Assembly: GCA_024734495.1 (NCBI GenBank)
Contig: JALMQS010000722.1
Span: forward strand, 1,062,254-1,126,253
From: Forficula auricularia
Lineage: Eukaryota > Arthropoda > Insecta > Dermaptera > Forficulidae
Direction: 5' to 3'
DNA: 64,000 nt
Below the pieces are notes generated by a model. It worked only from the letters and a program-made list of their open reading frames with translations. It was not told the origin of the DNA and made no database searches. The position numbers were made by a program, and so were the translations under genes. Positions 11,270-23,849 of the stretch are shown here, one piece after another (the stretch's first letter is position 1; each line of letters begins with the position of its first letter).

Positions 11270-11550
11270 CCACAAAATTTGGTAAAGCACAGACTAACGG
11301 ACACCCAACCAGACAACCGGACAACCAGACAGACTAACTAACAGACATTTTGACAAAACAATTATTATCTCGAAAAATATAATTTTTTCAATATTCACTT
11401 ATTAGAGCTTTTTTGTAGACCGAAAGGCCATGGCTTCTCTCAATTTTTACTTTATTTTAATCAAAATAGTTTCAGGCGTTTTTGAGATATTTCGAAAAAA
11501 GGAAGGAAAAAAAACACTTTTTTATGCACGATTACAATAATTTACCATAC
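11270..11550 (+). repeat. Dispersed repeat with AACCAGACAACCGGACA tract
   Basis: A short degenerate repeat of ACCAGACA/ACCGGACA units is followed by CTTTTTTGTAGACCGAAA, GTTTTTGAGATATTT and a poly-A run. The same order (CTTTTTTGTAGACCGAAACG, then GTTTTTGAAGTATTT, poly-A, ACTATTACAATA) is seen at 23720-23835. This looks like the 3' portion of an unidentified transposable element joined to the preceding tandem repeat. Confidence 0.55.
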
Positions 11551-11715
11551 CTTGTATGGTAATGTAAAAAAGAACAATTGAAAGTCTGTACAGCTAATTG
11601 CAGTAAGATTGAATTAGGTTGACTTTCTTCCTCTTCTTTATGTAACATCTATTCGCGATCATATTTTATGAATACACAAATTTTTTAGCTTTTCACAACA
11701 AAAGTTGGTGTATAT

Positions 11716-13685
11716 CTTTTTTTTTTTTTTTAATGCAATCGAATGCAAGAAGGGGTGCACCAGTAAAGATGTAGCCCTATGGATCTCGAAAGACCCTTGC
11801 ATTACCGAAGAGAAGGGAAAGTTGATTAAGTGAGAGGGTGTAGACGTAGGTGTCTATGCACCCTGGTTTTGAAGGTTTGAAGATCATAGGTGCTGGGAAA
11901 GATAGAGGCTGGGAGAGAGTTCCAGTTCCTTGAAGTCATGGGGATATATGAATTCGCGAATGAAGTGGTCCGGCACTTTTCTAATTTGACCGCGAAAGAG
12001 TGTTGGGAGTCGGCAAAACGTGTGCTGCGTGCAAAGTATGCTTTGGGGGGAATTATTGATTTTATCTCATCAGAGCACCTGCCGTGATAGTATCTATAGA
12101 AAAGGGAAAGGGCGGAGACATCTCTTCGATGAGCCAGCGAGTCGAGGGAGTCGGTGAGGGTAGAATCGTCAATTAGCCTGACGGCTCGTTTCTGAATTGC
12201 ATCAAGGGTAGCAAGAGAATATTTTGAGGCTCCTCTCCACAGATGAGAGCCGTATTCGAGACAGGGGCGGATTTGGGCCTTGTAGATGGTGAGAAGTTGT
12301 GGGGGTTTGTAAAATCGCTTGGACCTGAATAAGAAGCCAATCTTCCTTGCTGCAGATTTCGCCACAGAGGAGATGTGTTCATTCCAAGACAGGTCAGATG
12401 CGACAGAGACGCCCAACATGGATAGGCTGTCACACATTTTCAGGGTATTCGAATCGAAGTGAATATCAGGGAAATCTCTATTTTCGCGCCTAGAAATTAG
12501 ACAACATTGAGTCTTATTTGAATTAAAGTTAACTAAATTTTGAGAGCCCCATTTATTCAGTTTGTCTAGGTCGAGAGTAATTGAGGAGGCAATATTGATT
12601 CGATTATTCGGGAGAGAGGGTTTGCCGTGTAGAGTGCTATCGTCGGCGTAACAATGAGTGGGGTTTGCCGTTTGATCAATAAGGTCGTTTATATAAATAA
12701 GGAAGAGTGTGGAGGAGATTACAGAGCCTTGGGGAACACCAGAGTTTGTGGAGAACGATTCAGAAGATGTTCCATCCACCACAACTTTTATACTTCGGTT
12801 TGTCAGAAAGCTTTCAATCCATTTGCGAAGTGTTGGTGTGAATCCAAAGGCTGGTAGTTTGGCAAGAAGATTTTTGTGCCAAACCTGGTCAAAAGCTTTG
12901 GAGATATCAAGGGCTACAGCGAGGTTTCTTTTCCGGCCTCTAGAGTATTGTTCAAGGTGTGGGTGACATAGGTTAAGATGTCGCCTGTGGAACGATTTTG
13001 TCTGAATCCATATTGCCTATCGTGAATTAATTTATTGTTTTCTAAGTGATGAAGGACGTGTTGGTTTATGACTAATTCCATTAATTTGGAAAGAACAGAG
13101 GTGATCGAGATAGGCCTGTAATTAGAGATTTGTGATGTGTCTCCTTTTTTAGGAATAGGTGTGACTCTGGCTATTTTCCAGCTTTTTGGGGAATATGCCC
13201 GACTCGTAAGAGAGTTGGAATAGCTTGGATAAGATAGGGGCAAGTTCAGGGGCGCATTTTTTAATGAGAATTGGTGGGATGTTATCCGGGCCTGCGGCGG
13301 ATTTGGAATTTAATTTATTAATGGCTTTTATGATTATTTGGGGCCTGAAAATTATTTTGCCCATGAGGTTGGTTTGGGGGGTATAAGTGGGCGGGTTAAG
13401 CCCTTTGTCATCTAAAGTGGAGTTAGTTGCGAAATAGGATGCTAGTGATTCGGCTTTTTCAGCGGGGGTCGTGGCTACTGAACCATTTGGGTGAAAGAGG
13501 GGCGGAAGTGAGGGGGACGCGAAATTTCTATTTATTGCCTTGTGTAACGAGAAAAAGGCCCGTTTTCCATTGGGGCAAGATGCGAGACGGTCAGCTATCC
13601 TCTGGTCGAATGATTTCTTTGCCTCAGAGATGATTTTTGCATGAGCTTCGCGACTTGGTAAATGCAACTCGGTCACATTCTAGCT
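11716..13685 (-). mobile_element. LINE (non-LTR retrotransposon), 5'-truncated
   Basis: A minus-strand insertion of about 1.95 kb. Its 3' end is a run of about 15 T on the plus strand near 11720-11733 (the poly-A tail), preceded in element direction by a short 3' UTR and the coding region at 11826-13676. The endonuclease and ORF1 are missing, so it is 5'-truncated as LINE copies usually are. I found no clear target duplication. Two more degraded copies of the same 3' end lie at 33905-34700 and 44862-45150, both in the same orientation. Confidence 0.9.
11826..13676 (-). pseudogene. LINE reverse transcriptase, two compensating frameshifts
   Basis: The minus strand encodes the linker and reverse transcriptase of a jockey/I/CR1-type LINE. 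Seen in order: NKLNSKSAAGPDNIPP (RT start), IARVTPIPKKG and NYRPISITSVLSKLMELVI, YGFRQNRST, then DISKAFDQVW, GVPQGSVISSTLFLIYINDL, the catalytic CYADD, LGVSVASDLSW in the thumb, and a typical C-terminal LAHRRDVSALSLFYRYYHG. The reading frame is broken twice: one extra A in an A5 run (T run at 13183-13187), then one missing A in an A4 run (T run at 12929-12932), which restores the original frame. Apart from these the frame is open for about 1.85 kb, so the copy is fairly young. YADD is intact. I cannot decide the clade more precisely. Confidence 0.88.
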
Positions 13686-16600
13686 GTCATCATATCATTT
13701 TGGTGTTTTAGTCAAGTGTAGTGTCTTTTTCCTTTTGGTTTCTTTCCATATTCTTTTGAAAGACCTCTTGGTTTAAAGGGTCTTACTGTTATTTACTTGT
13801 ATGTACATGTACACATAATGATCCTAGAAATTTCGTTAAAGTTTTCTATTTTTCTCAATTTGTGATTTCAAACTAAAAAAATAATATCTTTATATAATAA
13901 GCGATATTACCGTTTTCATTATAATAATAAAATAAAAATTCAAATTTGAGGTAGATAAACTATAATTCACAACTAGTAAATATAATATTCTTCACCGCTT
14001 GTTGATCTTGCGAGTCTCTAGGCCATTAGATATTGAGGAGTCGCTTACCGGTTTTATTTTTTTTTGCATATTGAATAAAATGAAAATATCCGTAGAAGTC
14101 ATCGAATTACAGTTATTTTATCTATTTGAAAATTTCACCATGGGAAAACTTCTTGTAATTTCGAAGAGTTCCAATAATAAATGTGGAGCAAAAAATATAT
14201 TTCTCACATATTTGAATGATACCTATTTATTTTTTTCAACATCTTTGTTAAGCATTAGAGAAAGAAATTGAGTTAGAAAACATTCTTGACTCCAAAAATA
14301 GTCATTTGATAGCTGAAACTAAATATTTAATCTAAATAGTTATCTAGAACTATATTTTTTTCCCCGAGTTTTAAAATATTTTTAATTCCTAGAGAGATAA
14401 AATATGAGACCAAACAATTTCAAAATTTCAAAAAATTTCACTTATATAAATAGTTTTCTTTATTTTTTCCTAGTACCTAAGTATAATAGAGATAAATAAA
14501 AAATATTTTAATAAGCTTCTCACGTAGAGGCAGGCATACGTGCACTCGTTTTCAGAGTGGTAAATATTTATTCTTGCACATTGGTATAGTCTCACAGAAG
14601 TACTTCTTAGAAACGCTCAGGGATACTTGAAAAGCTATTCAAACAGATTATTTGTCAATTTTCAAAATAATCATTGCTTTGAAATAACAAAATTACTGTC
14701 TTCAGGTACATTATTAGGTGAACCTCGATCCTAAGTGATTGATTTCTCTGAATGAATGGATTGTTTTTAAATTGCTTGAATTTATAGATTTAGATCAGTG
14801 GATCATTCTGAAAACAATATCAATGAATTGAATGTTTCAGACGATCGTTATTTCCCCTCTTCTCTTTCTCTCTATTAATTTTATTTCATTATTTGGTACA
14901 AATAATTAATTTACCGTTTTTTCACAGAAACATTTGTGAAATTTAAGGGCTAATTTAAAATGTATTTATGTGAGAATTTTTATGAGATTTTTTTAAGCAC
15001 TAGTCTTTTTATCTTACGTTTAAGGCTGTTCGGGACTGTTTATTATTTTTATAAGAAAATTCTCAAATTTTTATCATCGAATCATTGTTGTATTAAATAT
15101 TTATTCCCGAAATTTGAAGTTGATCGTCTCTCCCATTAGCGAGAAATAAATTATTGAAAATTGTCCTTTTAACATGGAAGTAAATGGACCGAGCTTTTAA
15201 AAAGGGCTATAACTTCTATACAAATTATACCATTTTCAACAAATTTATACAGATCAATAATTCAACTTTTATGAATCTGAATGATATATTTTTCAATAGA
15301 TTCAACACTCTAGTTAATTAGTTATTCATAAATGTAAAAATAAAAAGTTATTTGCAACCAATAGAATATAACAAAAGCACTAGTGTAGAATTTCAACTCT
15401 ATTTCTTGAAATCATTTTTGTGTTAAATAAATGTTTTTATATTGAGAAAAAATTTATCTCAATATTATTTTTATTAATATTATCAAAAAAAAAGATTTTT
15501 ATTAGAAATTAACCTCATTTTTAAGAATTTTTTTTTTATTAAAAAATTTAGTAGGCAGACGTTGTCACTCTGCAGAAAAACAAAAGATTTTTTCGTAGAT
15601 GAACCAGATAGAGCTGCTGTCACGACCCTCTTTAAAAATGACTTTACAGTAAAAGTACTGAATTCTCAGAAATTTTGGATTTTATTCAATCTATAATTTC
15701 AAAAAAATAAAAATAAAGTATTGGAATAACCGTGTAGAAGAGTTCTTTTCAAGATAGTTGATTCGAAAGACCTTCAATGGTTAAAAACAGACGAAAAGCT
15801 TGGCATGTAATGTCATAGAAAAATTGTAAATAATTTCTTTTGAACCAAGAGTCAATAAAATTCAAATCAGTATGAAAAAGATATTTAAAATGATTAACTA
15901 AATCTATATTTCTAGAGTCTTCATGAAAATCCCACATAGTATTCAATTTGATAAAGGCATAGGATGTCTGGAAATTAATTAAGTTGAAGACAAGTTAATG
16001 TTTTCGGATCAACGATTAAACTGACATTGAAATACACATAAAAATACTAAACCAATGATTATAGGCTAATCTCAAGAATAAACCTACATTGAAATACCGG
16101 GCCTAAGAAAGTGAATGGACATATTTACAGATTTGAACATGTGTATAAGGAATTCGATTTTATAAGAAAAATGTAACCTAGAAAGTTTTTTTGATTATTA
16201 ATTAAAATTTTCCAATGTTTTCATAAATTTTCTTAATTCGCCGTGAGTGCTCTTTCTCAAAAAATCTTTCAAACCTAACTACCAAGTCGAAATACGAAAA
16301 AAAAACATCCTGTCAAAAAAGTTCTCGACTGAATTAATAAAAAGAGAATTCCGTAAAAGAGTTGGCGAAGACTGGAACTAAGATGATTGGGTACATCTTA
16401 AAACAGAGAGAATTGTTTAAATTTTTGAATGGTGAAGTAAGAAAGAGAAAGAGAAATTGAAGACAGATTATTTCTCCTATATAATGAAAGAGTTAGTGAC
16501 AAATTTTAAAGAAAAATAAGAGTTGAAAATGTTTCTTGTGAAAAGAAAAAAATTTGTCAAAAGAAAAAGGAAAAACCAGTTAAGTCCAGACAATAATAAA

Positions 16601-19417
16601 TGACTGTTCAAAGTTTACAATAAGCAGTGTTCTGTTCTGTTCCAGTAAAACCTGTATGCGACAGGATGCTAAACATCTTTGGTCCGGGGAGGGCGGGAAC
16701 GGTCTAACAAGGCCGTAGGAAGGACGTCGCGTCTTTCAGTTCAAAAGAAGTGACATTCTTCAGAAACATCTTGATTGACAAATTGAAAGATGTTGGAATT
16801 TAGAGATCACAGAAATAAGGAAGGAAAACAAGGGAAATTTATAGACTAACTAGATGAACTAGCATTTCAGGATTGTTCTAAGAGAGCGTTTTACCTTTTT
16901 TTACTTCGCTAACAATTATCCGTAGTTCCGTAACAAATAGATTAATTATACAAAAAAGACCATATAAAATGTCAATCCTATTTCATGAACAAGATATTTT
17001 TTAATAGCTTTAAAACATGTAGAGACATTTCAGAATTCATCATCTTTCTATCTTATTAGTCTCCCTTTTACTTTCACATTTACATTCTATAGAATATAGT
17101 AATGTGAAGTTTTGCGATCGCCTGCCTGGTTTTTTATTAGTTGATGCTAATTGATCTAGTTGAATATTCGAGTATCTTATAGTTTATTACTATATAGTTG
17201 TCTATAGTTTTATTTAAGAAATATAAGTATATGATAATACATACTCTAAGATTTATAGAAAATCCAGAATCATTATAAAGCCTTAACGATATACTTAACT
17301 AGATTTGGAGGTCATATTATGGATGGGCTAACATCTCAAACTTCATGCCGTTTGGTGCTCTCATTCTGATGCATTTCATCGAAGAATTCCAATGATTGAT
17401 ATTGGAAGTTATCTTAGTCTAATTCCACTAGAAAAACATCGGCATTTTCATTACAAACATAAGCAATTCACTAATTCATTAATTTTTTTTATATTCTCAA
17501 TTCTAAAAAATAAGTAGCATCTGCGAATAAAGACACTATAAAAAGACTGTAGTGTAATTCAAGAGTGTGGTCTTGTATGTTATTGGAAAAATTTAAATAT
17601 CTTTCTTATATAGTGAAAGTATAAATATTATTTTTAATAATAGAGTTGTTATGTTTAATAATCATATTAGAATTCTCATTCGGGACTAATAAATGAGGCG
17701 TTCAAAAGCAGAGTGGACCAACCCACAAATCTCATTTTTCGCTGATAAACCTCGATAATCAAGTAGGTTTTTGATAAAACTAAATAGATAGAGTGGTCCA
17801 AACTCAAATATACAAGTAATCAGAAAATAATTAGAAATACGTTTCTAACAAAGGATTCAAGCGCCTTTTATTTTTTTATATGATCCTCTTATTATTTATC
17901 AAATGATTTACCAAATTCTAAAAAAGCTAGTCTCTTCGCAAGAAAAACTTAAAAAATATTAGAAATTTTCTATTAACATGTAAGTTTGGTGAGAATATAG
18001 TATAGATATAAGAAGAGAAGGGAAAGAAACCCATTTCATTTATCTCTTTAATGGAAATGTTATTTTATACGCCATAAACAATTCTACATCAAAACGTATT
18101 CCATCCTATGTGTTAATTAAGTAGTGGGTAAAGAAAATTTATTAAGTTTCAGGCGCTACTTTATGATCATTGTACTACTTGAAATAAAAAAAGACCTAAA
18201 TTCAATCCTGACTTGATGAATAGAACTTAGAAGGCTCTAACTATCCATTCTTTTGCCAACCTGGATAGAATTAAAAAATGGGCAATATTTTGGAGAGTTG
18301 TTCTTATCTAGCTCCTTTGATTTGACCTACTGTAAACTGTAATCGTTTTTAGTGATAAAAAATTTATAATTTCTTCTAAAACTTAATTCACACGAAATAC
18401 GTGATTTTCAAACACCCAATATCCGTTCACGATCAAATTAGAGACAATATTATAGATCTTCCAGCTCACTGCTTTTATCATTCCCAAATCCTACAATCTT
18501 CCTTTAAAATCCGGCTCCAAAATTAGCTCCGACACTAACTCATTGCCTGAATAATTCTAAAGTTCTAACAACCCCGCTTTCATTCTAGAATGAAAGAACA
18601 AATCATGACTTAGGGGTTTCACCTTTTTGCAATGTTATGTATCATTAAAATGAAATCAAATTGTGAACAGAAGATTAGTCAAATTGCAATAATGTATTTA
18701 TATATAAATTTCGTTATCTTAATCATTTGTAATTGGCTTTGGGATTTAGCAGAATCAATAAATGGATTTGATCATTGCTATAAGATTAGTGAATAAAATT
18801 AAGAATGTTTTGCAAGATTAATGTCCTCATATGTGAATGGAACTTTCATAAATATTAGCATGAATCAAATCATCATCACGTCCTCCGTTTTCAATCAAGG
18901 CTTAAAAAAGATTAACGTATGTAAATATGTCTGATTAATTAGCGAGTTTTGTTAAAAAGTGAACGCGGTGAAAAGGAGGCTGTTGCTCTCGGAATGGCAA
19001 GTGTTAATGCCGCCGGGCAGGAAGCCAATAAATGCCAATGTCTCGTCTTTCGTCCTTGCCGGAGGCGAGAGCGAGAGGATGCCATCCGCAGATTGGAGAT
19101 TAAGGACACACTTGGCATAACTTGTTAAGAAGATATTGAAACAAATCTTGTTAGCTATACGTAATCAATGCTAATCAGTAGTGGGGATAGTTGTGTTTAC
19201 AATGACACCAGCATAAAGGAGAGATGCCCGTCCATTCATGGATCGATGAATAGCAAAGCGAAATTAAATGTTAATGGATCGCCTGCAGACGCAAAAAAAA
19301 CAACTATTATTAGGTTCATCGAATGGAATTTATTTCTCTCTATACATTTTTAATTATTATGTTTTATCAACCAATAGCAAATTGTAATTTATCTTTATTT
19401 TATTAATCACATAATAA
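13686..19417. other. 5.7 kb without recognisable genes or elements
   Basis: Long AT-rich tract with no coding signal; frames such as 13999-14271 and 15749-15946 have no recognised domain. A GC-richer patch lies at 16660-16740. Another, at about 18955-19110, contains GCCGCCGGGCAGGAAGCC and GCCGGAGGCGAGAGCGAGAG and looks like unique DNA. I see no terminal repeats. Confidence 0.5.
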
Positions 19418-19419
19418 TA

Positions 19420-19649
19420 CAGTAAATTCTCGTTTATCCGCGGGCGGATTATCCGCTTTGTGGGTATGTAACTATGTGCACACATATATATGTTTAACTA
19501 AAAAATAATAAATTTTTAAACCTGCTTCTATTGTGAATAAACATTTTTCAAAACCATTCTTGTGTTGATTTTTGTCATTTTTTTACTATTGTGGCGGGTT
19601 ATCCGCGGTCGCCGCGCCACCCAGTTCGGATATAAACCAGAGTTTACTG
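19420..19649. mobile_element. pogo/Tigger-like MITE (230 bp)
   Basis: The ends are CAGTAAATTCTCGTTTATCC and a near-inverse finishing in GAGTTTACTG. TA lies outside both ends (19418-19419 and 19650-19651). Repeated GGATTATCCG / GGTTATCCGCGG motifs sit just inside, like the TTATCCGGA of the element at 968-1272, so both probably depend on related transposases. No coding capacity. Confidence 0.78.
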
Positions 19650-19756
19650 TATAAACAAAAATAAATTATTTTATTCTTAAATTTGCCAAAGTGCGTGAGT
19701 GGTACTCCGATATTAAGTTTTTCATCTATTAACTAAACTAATTTTTTTTAATTTAA

Positions 19757-19925
19757 AGTTTCTTTTTGCCGAGAGTAGCATATTTTTTATAAATTGAAGG
19801 AGACAATAAGAGTGTGTCTTCATCCATTAATTCCTGTGAATCACTTGACTGATGAATGAAGAGAGCAAAGTGCTCGAAACTATAGTCTCGTTATAAATAA
19901 ATTAAAAATTTATAATTTTTTATAA
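19757..19925 (+). mobile_element. Family A element, partly deleted copy
   Basis: It shares with 6217-6420 the leader AAGTTTCTTTTTGCCGAGAG, the phrase AAATTGAAGGAGACAATAA, and the core through AACTATAGTCTCGTTATAAA. The left arm of the palindrome is mostly missing, so this copy is not a full foldback. It carries one HHR-like core on the plus strand. Confidence 0.7.
19849..19887 (+). ncRNA. HHR-like core with four extra bases before helix II
   Basis: CTGATGA (19849-19855) is followed by ATGAA and then GAGAGC/GTGCTC with loop AAA, GAAA (19876-19879), C-TATA-G, GTC. Compared with 6375-6409, ATGA has been duplicated, adding four bases at the core/helix II junction, and helix II has one mismatch. 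I predict this copy is inactive. Confidence 0.4.
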
Positions 19926-20289
19926 TAATCTACATTAAAAGTGCTCAGACTAAGCTCTCCGTTAAGCAGTTAAATTAAAAATTTCAAAAAACTAAAACAA
20001 AAACAAATAATAAGATTTTGAAAGGCAAATTGAATGATACTATAATTTATGTACAAAGGGAGAATATCATTAATTAAATTTCATCATAATTGGTCAATAG
20101 GTTGGGATATTGTTGAAGAAATAAGGCTGTGAGATAAGAAAAGATGAACAGGCTCAACGAAATTACAATGACTCCTATAATACCTATGAATTATTTTGGT
20201 TATTTTTAGTCTTGCTTTATTCATTTGATTAAAAATATTAAATATATGTTATACATATATAAAACATGTTTATTTCAAAATTAATTTTT

Positions 20290-20530
20290 TTTTCAGATAT
20301 TCAAACGGAAATATATATTTCAAACTCTCTATAAAACATACTATTTAAAAAGAATTTATTTTTTTGAAAATTAATATTTTTTCCCTTCGAAATTTTCTAA
20401 TAATATTGATAAGGGTCCCCCTTATCATCAACTACTCTTCCATGACAGGCTTAAAAAAGTCATTTTTTCGAGATATTCAAACGGAAATATATATTTCAAA
20501 CTATCTATAAAATATCTTATTTAAAAAAAT
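20290..20530 (+). repeat. Direct repeat pair, about 70 bp, about 172 bp apart
   Basis: GATATTCAAACGGAAATATA and its downstream sequence through CTATAAAA-AT-TATTTAAAAA occurs near 20298 and again near 20470. Between them lies AT-rich sequence with no frame. It may be two units of a degenerate tandem repeat or remains of an element's direct termini. Confidence 0.6.
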
Positions 20531-20539
20531 GTAGGTATA

Positions 20540-21415
20540 TAAAAAAGAAAAGAGTGAAATTAGTAATTAGAGACCTTTATGATTTCTAAAGTTTCAAAAT
20601 AGTTGATATTTTAATTAATAATAAAAGTATTTCTTCACTTTCTTAAAAATGTTTTCAAAAGCTTGAAATAAATTTTTCATCCTAATATGACAACTAAAAA
20701 ATTTAATTAAAATACCTTAAATAAAATAAATAAGTCAACTAAAGGCTAGTAGGATATGCATAATGAGGGTTTTGTACCGTATATCTTCCAAAATAAGTGA
20801 GATATCAAAGATCTCATGTGTCGTTAATAAGGAGAGAATAGGGGAATTCCAATTTATTGTGCGATATTATATATCGTAATGTTCATTAATTTTATAATAA
20901 TATATGGTACTTTAAGTTTTCAGCTAATAATTCAGAAATAAGTTCTATTTTGAGGGTATAATAAATACGACTGTCTAAAAATCGACGTGTTAAAATACCT
21001 TCATCTTTACACCTATATCTATTCCAATATCTATTATTAATACCCTATAAAAAATATTTCAGATGAGGCAGATGTTAAAACTAATTAAAAATAAAACACT
21101 GCGTGGATGAAAAAATTGATGTTTTCCTTCCATGTAACATCTCATTTATTCAATAAATAGAGGTTCTAAAAAATAATCTTAATTGGAAATCCCTATATTT
21201 CATACGAAAGGTGCGAAATATCTGGTCTTAGATAGAAAATTATTTTTAATTATGTATTTTAAAAATTTCTGATGTTGAATTGTCGAGTGTATTTAACAAG
21301 GAAGAGGCCGCAAAGCAATAAATAAATAGCATATGGTTTTAATTATTATGTATACACAATTTAATTATGACGAAAAGTAGCAATTTAATCTTAATCTGTC
21401 TTAGTCATTGATTTG
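20540..21415. other. AT-rich stretch, no recognisable feature
   Basis: No coding signal, termini or structured repeats seen. Confidence 0.5.
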
Positions 21416-21424
21416 AATGAAATT

Positions 21425-21615
21425 TTTTGCCGGTGGATTTAATGGTCTCGGGCGAAGACCCCGGGTCTTCTTTTGCTCTTATGCAACCAAGGGGGGCCGC
21501 AGACCCCGTTGCCTCGGGCAAGGGCGAATCCTCCTCTTGCCTCGTCTCCAGGCCAGCTTGACCAGTGCATGTACAAGACGAGCTGCCTTGTTTTTTTTTT
21601 TTTTTTTGCCTATTA
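21425..21615. repeat. GC-rich patch ending in a long poly-T; retro-insertion suspected
   Basis: About 165 bp of roughly 60% GC (GGGCGAAGACCCCGGGTCTT, GGGGGGCCGCAGACCCCG) is followed by a run of 16 T. Composition is sharply unlike the surroundings. Both strands have open frames (21417-21767 plus, 21405-21641 minus) but neither gives a recognised protein. A GC-rich block next to a homopolymer suggests a retroposed sequence, but no target duplication was found and the orientation relative to the T run is unclear. Confidence 0.4.
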
Positions 21616-21619
21616 AAAT

Positions 21620-22079
21620 AAAGAGACGTTCGTCGAAGCAAACACGGACAGGCATCCGTCGGATTCTAACGAAATATTGGACAAGAGGGAAAAACAGAAG
21701 TCAGTCTCCCTTTTTATTCGTCTCAGGTCGACACACACCATTAATGGCCTCTTTTATTTTCTGTTGAATTGAGAAAGAAAGGTCAACATGCAACTAATGC
21801 AATCCAAATTAGGAAGCGAATTAGTTTCAAACGAACGACAAATGATAAATAACATGAATAAAGATTGTACAAAAAAACAAAAAAAAAAAACTATATATTT
21901 TATAAATAATTCGTTGGGAGTTTTTTGGACCAAATGTAAGGAAAAATAATGAATAGAAAAAAGACAAGAGCCAGATTACTTAGTAATTGAATTTATCTGT
22001 TACGGCGATGTCTTTGATTTTAGACTATTAAATGAAATTTTTCGAATCAGAAAATTATTGATGTGGCCATCGCATGACT
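21620..22079. other. AT-rich stretch, no recognisable feature
   Basis: Contains A-rich runs; no coding signal or repeat recognised. Confidence 0.5.
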
Positions 22080-23660
22080 TACCATACAGGCATGACTTAA
22101 CCTCACCCCCCCCCATTTTAGGAAGCTGATATTTACAGTGATGAAGTCCACAAATTGGTAAGTCACACGAATTTTAAGATTTTTAGACCCCACCTCCCCC
22201 TATGTCACATTCTGTCACATTTTCATTGAGCCCCCCCTGTGTTGTGACGTCACACTGTCACTTTTATGCCCTATAATTTATTAATTGTATAATTTTTTTT
22301 ATAAATTAAACTCAACTAATAGCCTAAGATCCCGACTTAGGACGACCTACACCTATCGAGTTTCCTAATGAAATTAATATTTTGATAATACAAAGTTGGG
22401 TGATAAAAATAGCGTAGCATCGGCGTTATTTGATCAACTACTGGCTGGGTCACCTTATAATGTATTAATAAACAAAACTTGAGGTCGACATCCAATTTCA
22501 CTGCATAGCTATTTTTAATAAAAAATTAAAGTTGTTAATTTTATTTCATAAATGTAGTTATCGAGTTTCCGAATAAATATATTACCAATAGAGAGTAAAA
22601 TATGTATATAAAAATGCCAAAGTTGGATCGCCATTTTTTCATTGCATAAGTCCAGGTAGAGAGGATATCAACAGGTAACTTCGAATTAGAATTTTGTAGT
22701 TATAGAGTTTCCTTATTGTCATATATGAAAATGTAGATAATTAAAAAAAATAATATAAAATAAATAATAAATAAATAAAAATAAATAAATCTAATGAATT
22801 AGATAAAATAGCTATGCAGGGAAATTGGATATCAAGTTTTGTTTATTAATACATTATAGGGTGACCCAGCCAGTAGTTGATCAAATAACGCCGATGCTAC
22901 GCTATTTTTATCACCCAACTTTCATTTTAAATCTTAATAAAAAACTCACATCATAATAACAATCCCTTATATGTGTCCAATCATAGGAGAATATAAAATC
23001 CAGGCCTTATTAAAGAGCATAAACAATAGAATTAAAAAAAAAAAAAATGGTTCCAGTAGTTGATCTGGTGAATCAAATTTTTGATCAAAGTCAAATCCAA
23101 TGATTTCAAAGGAGGTAAAATAACACAGTTTGATAATTTTATTTATATTTTATTTTATCATTATTTATTTTTTTATTATTTTTTAAGAGACACAATGGAA
23201 ATTAAAAAATTACATTTTTTAAAAGCATTGCAACTCATGAACCGAAAAAAGATTTCTTGTTTTGCTGGTTTTAGTTGGTTCTTCGATATGTAAAACAACC
23301 TGAGTTGAAAACATTTAAATCATAAATAACTAAATATATTTTTCAATGGGCTCAGAGAAAATAGTTTTTTCCGACTGAAAATGACACGAAAATTTGAACA
23401 TTCGATCAACTACTGGATGGGTATCAACTACTGGCTGGGTCACCTTATTATCAAAATATTAATTTCATTAGGAAACTCGACAGGTGAAGGTCGACCTAAG
23501 CCGGGATCTTGTACTATAAAATAATTTTATAAATTTTAAGCTTAATTTTTAAAAAATTTTAATTTGACTTTTGTGACATCACAATTTTTAAGATCCCCGG
23601 GCCCCCTTATCAAATTTTGTCACAAATCTGAGATGGCCCCTCCTCCTTTACTGTGTGAAG
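22080..23660. mobile_element. Broken palindrome with GTGACGTCAC-type flanks
   Basis: Block A (about 22335-22395, CTATCGAGTTTCCTAATGAA) is inverted at 23450-23500. Block B (about 22396-22515, GTTGGGTGATAAAAATAGCG ... CTGGCTGGGTCACC ... CAATTTC) is inverted at about 22805-22922. A second short copy of the ACTACTGGCTGGGTCACC phrase at 23425-23443 lies next to inverted A. The right side is thus interrupted between inverted B and inverted A by about 500 bp of AT-rich DNA. Outside, both flanks carry TTTGTGACATCACAA or TGTTGTGACGTCACA and C-rich GACCCC / CCCCCT phrases, a combination I recall from DNA-transposon remnants in insects. No transposase frame survives. Confidence 0.6.
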
Positions 23661-23719
23661 TAATTTATGGACGGCCCCTAATGCATTAAGGCAAACTGTT
23701 CAAAATGTTAGCCTATACA

Positions 23720-23835
23720 AGGCTTTTTTGTAGACCGAAACGTCGGGAATTTTTTCCATTAAATAGTTTAGCCGTTTTTGAAGTATTTACAAAATATGAA
23801 TAAAAAAAAACTTTTTTTAATCACTATTACAATAC
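23720..23835 (+). repeat. Dispersed repeat related to 11400-11535
   Basis: Shared phrases are CTTTTTTGTAGACCGAAA, AGTTT-GCCGTTTTTGA, a poly-A run and ATTACAATA. As at 11.4 kb it follows a C-rich transposon-like flank, so both copies appear to be the same element end. Confidence 0.55.
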
Positions 23836-23849
23836 TTCATCATACAGAG

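Noticed and set aside
11890..13633. Plus-strand frames and a second minus frame in the LINE
   Set aside because: The RT motifs and CYADD fall in the minus-strand frames listed; the others give no domain.
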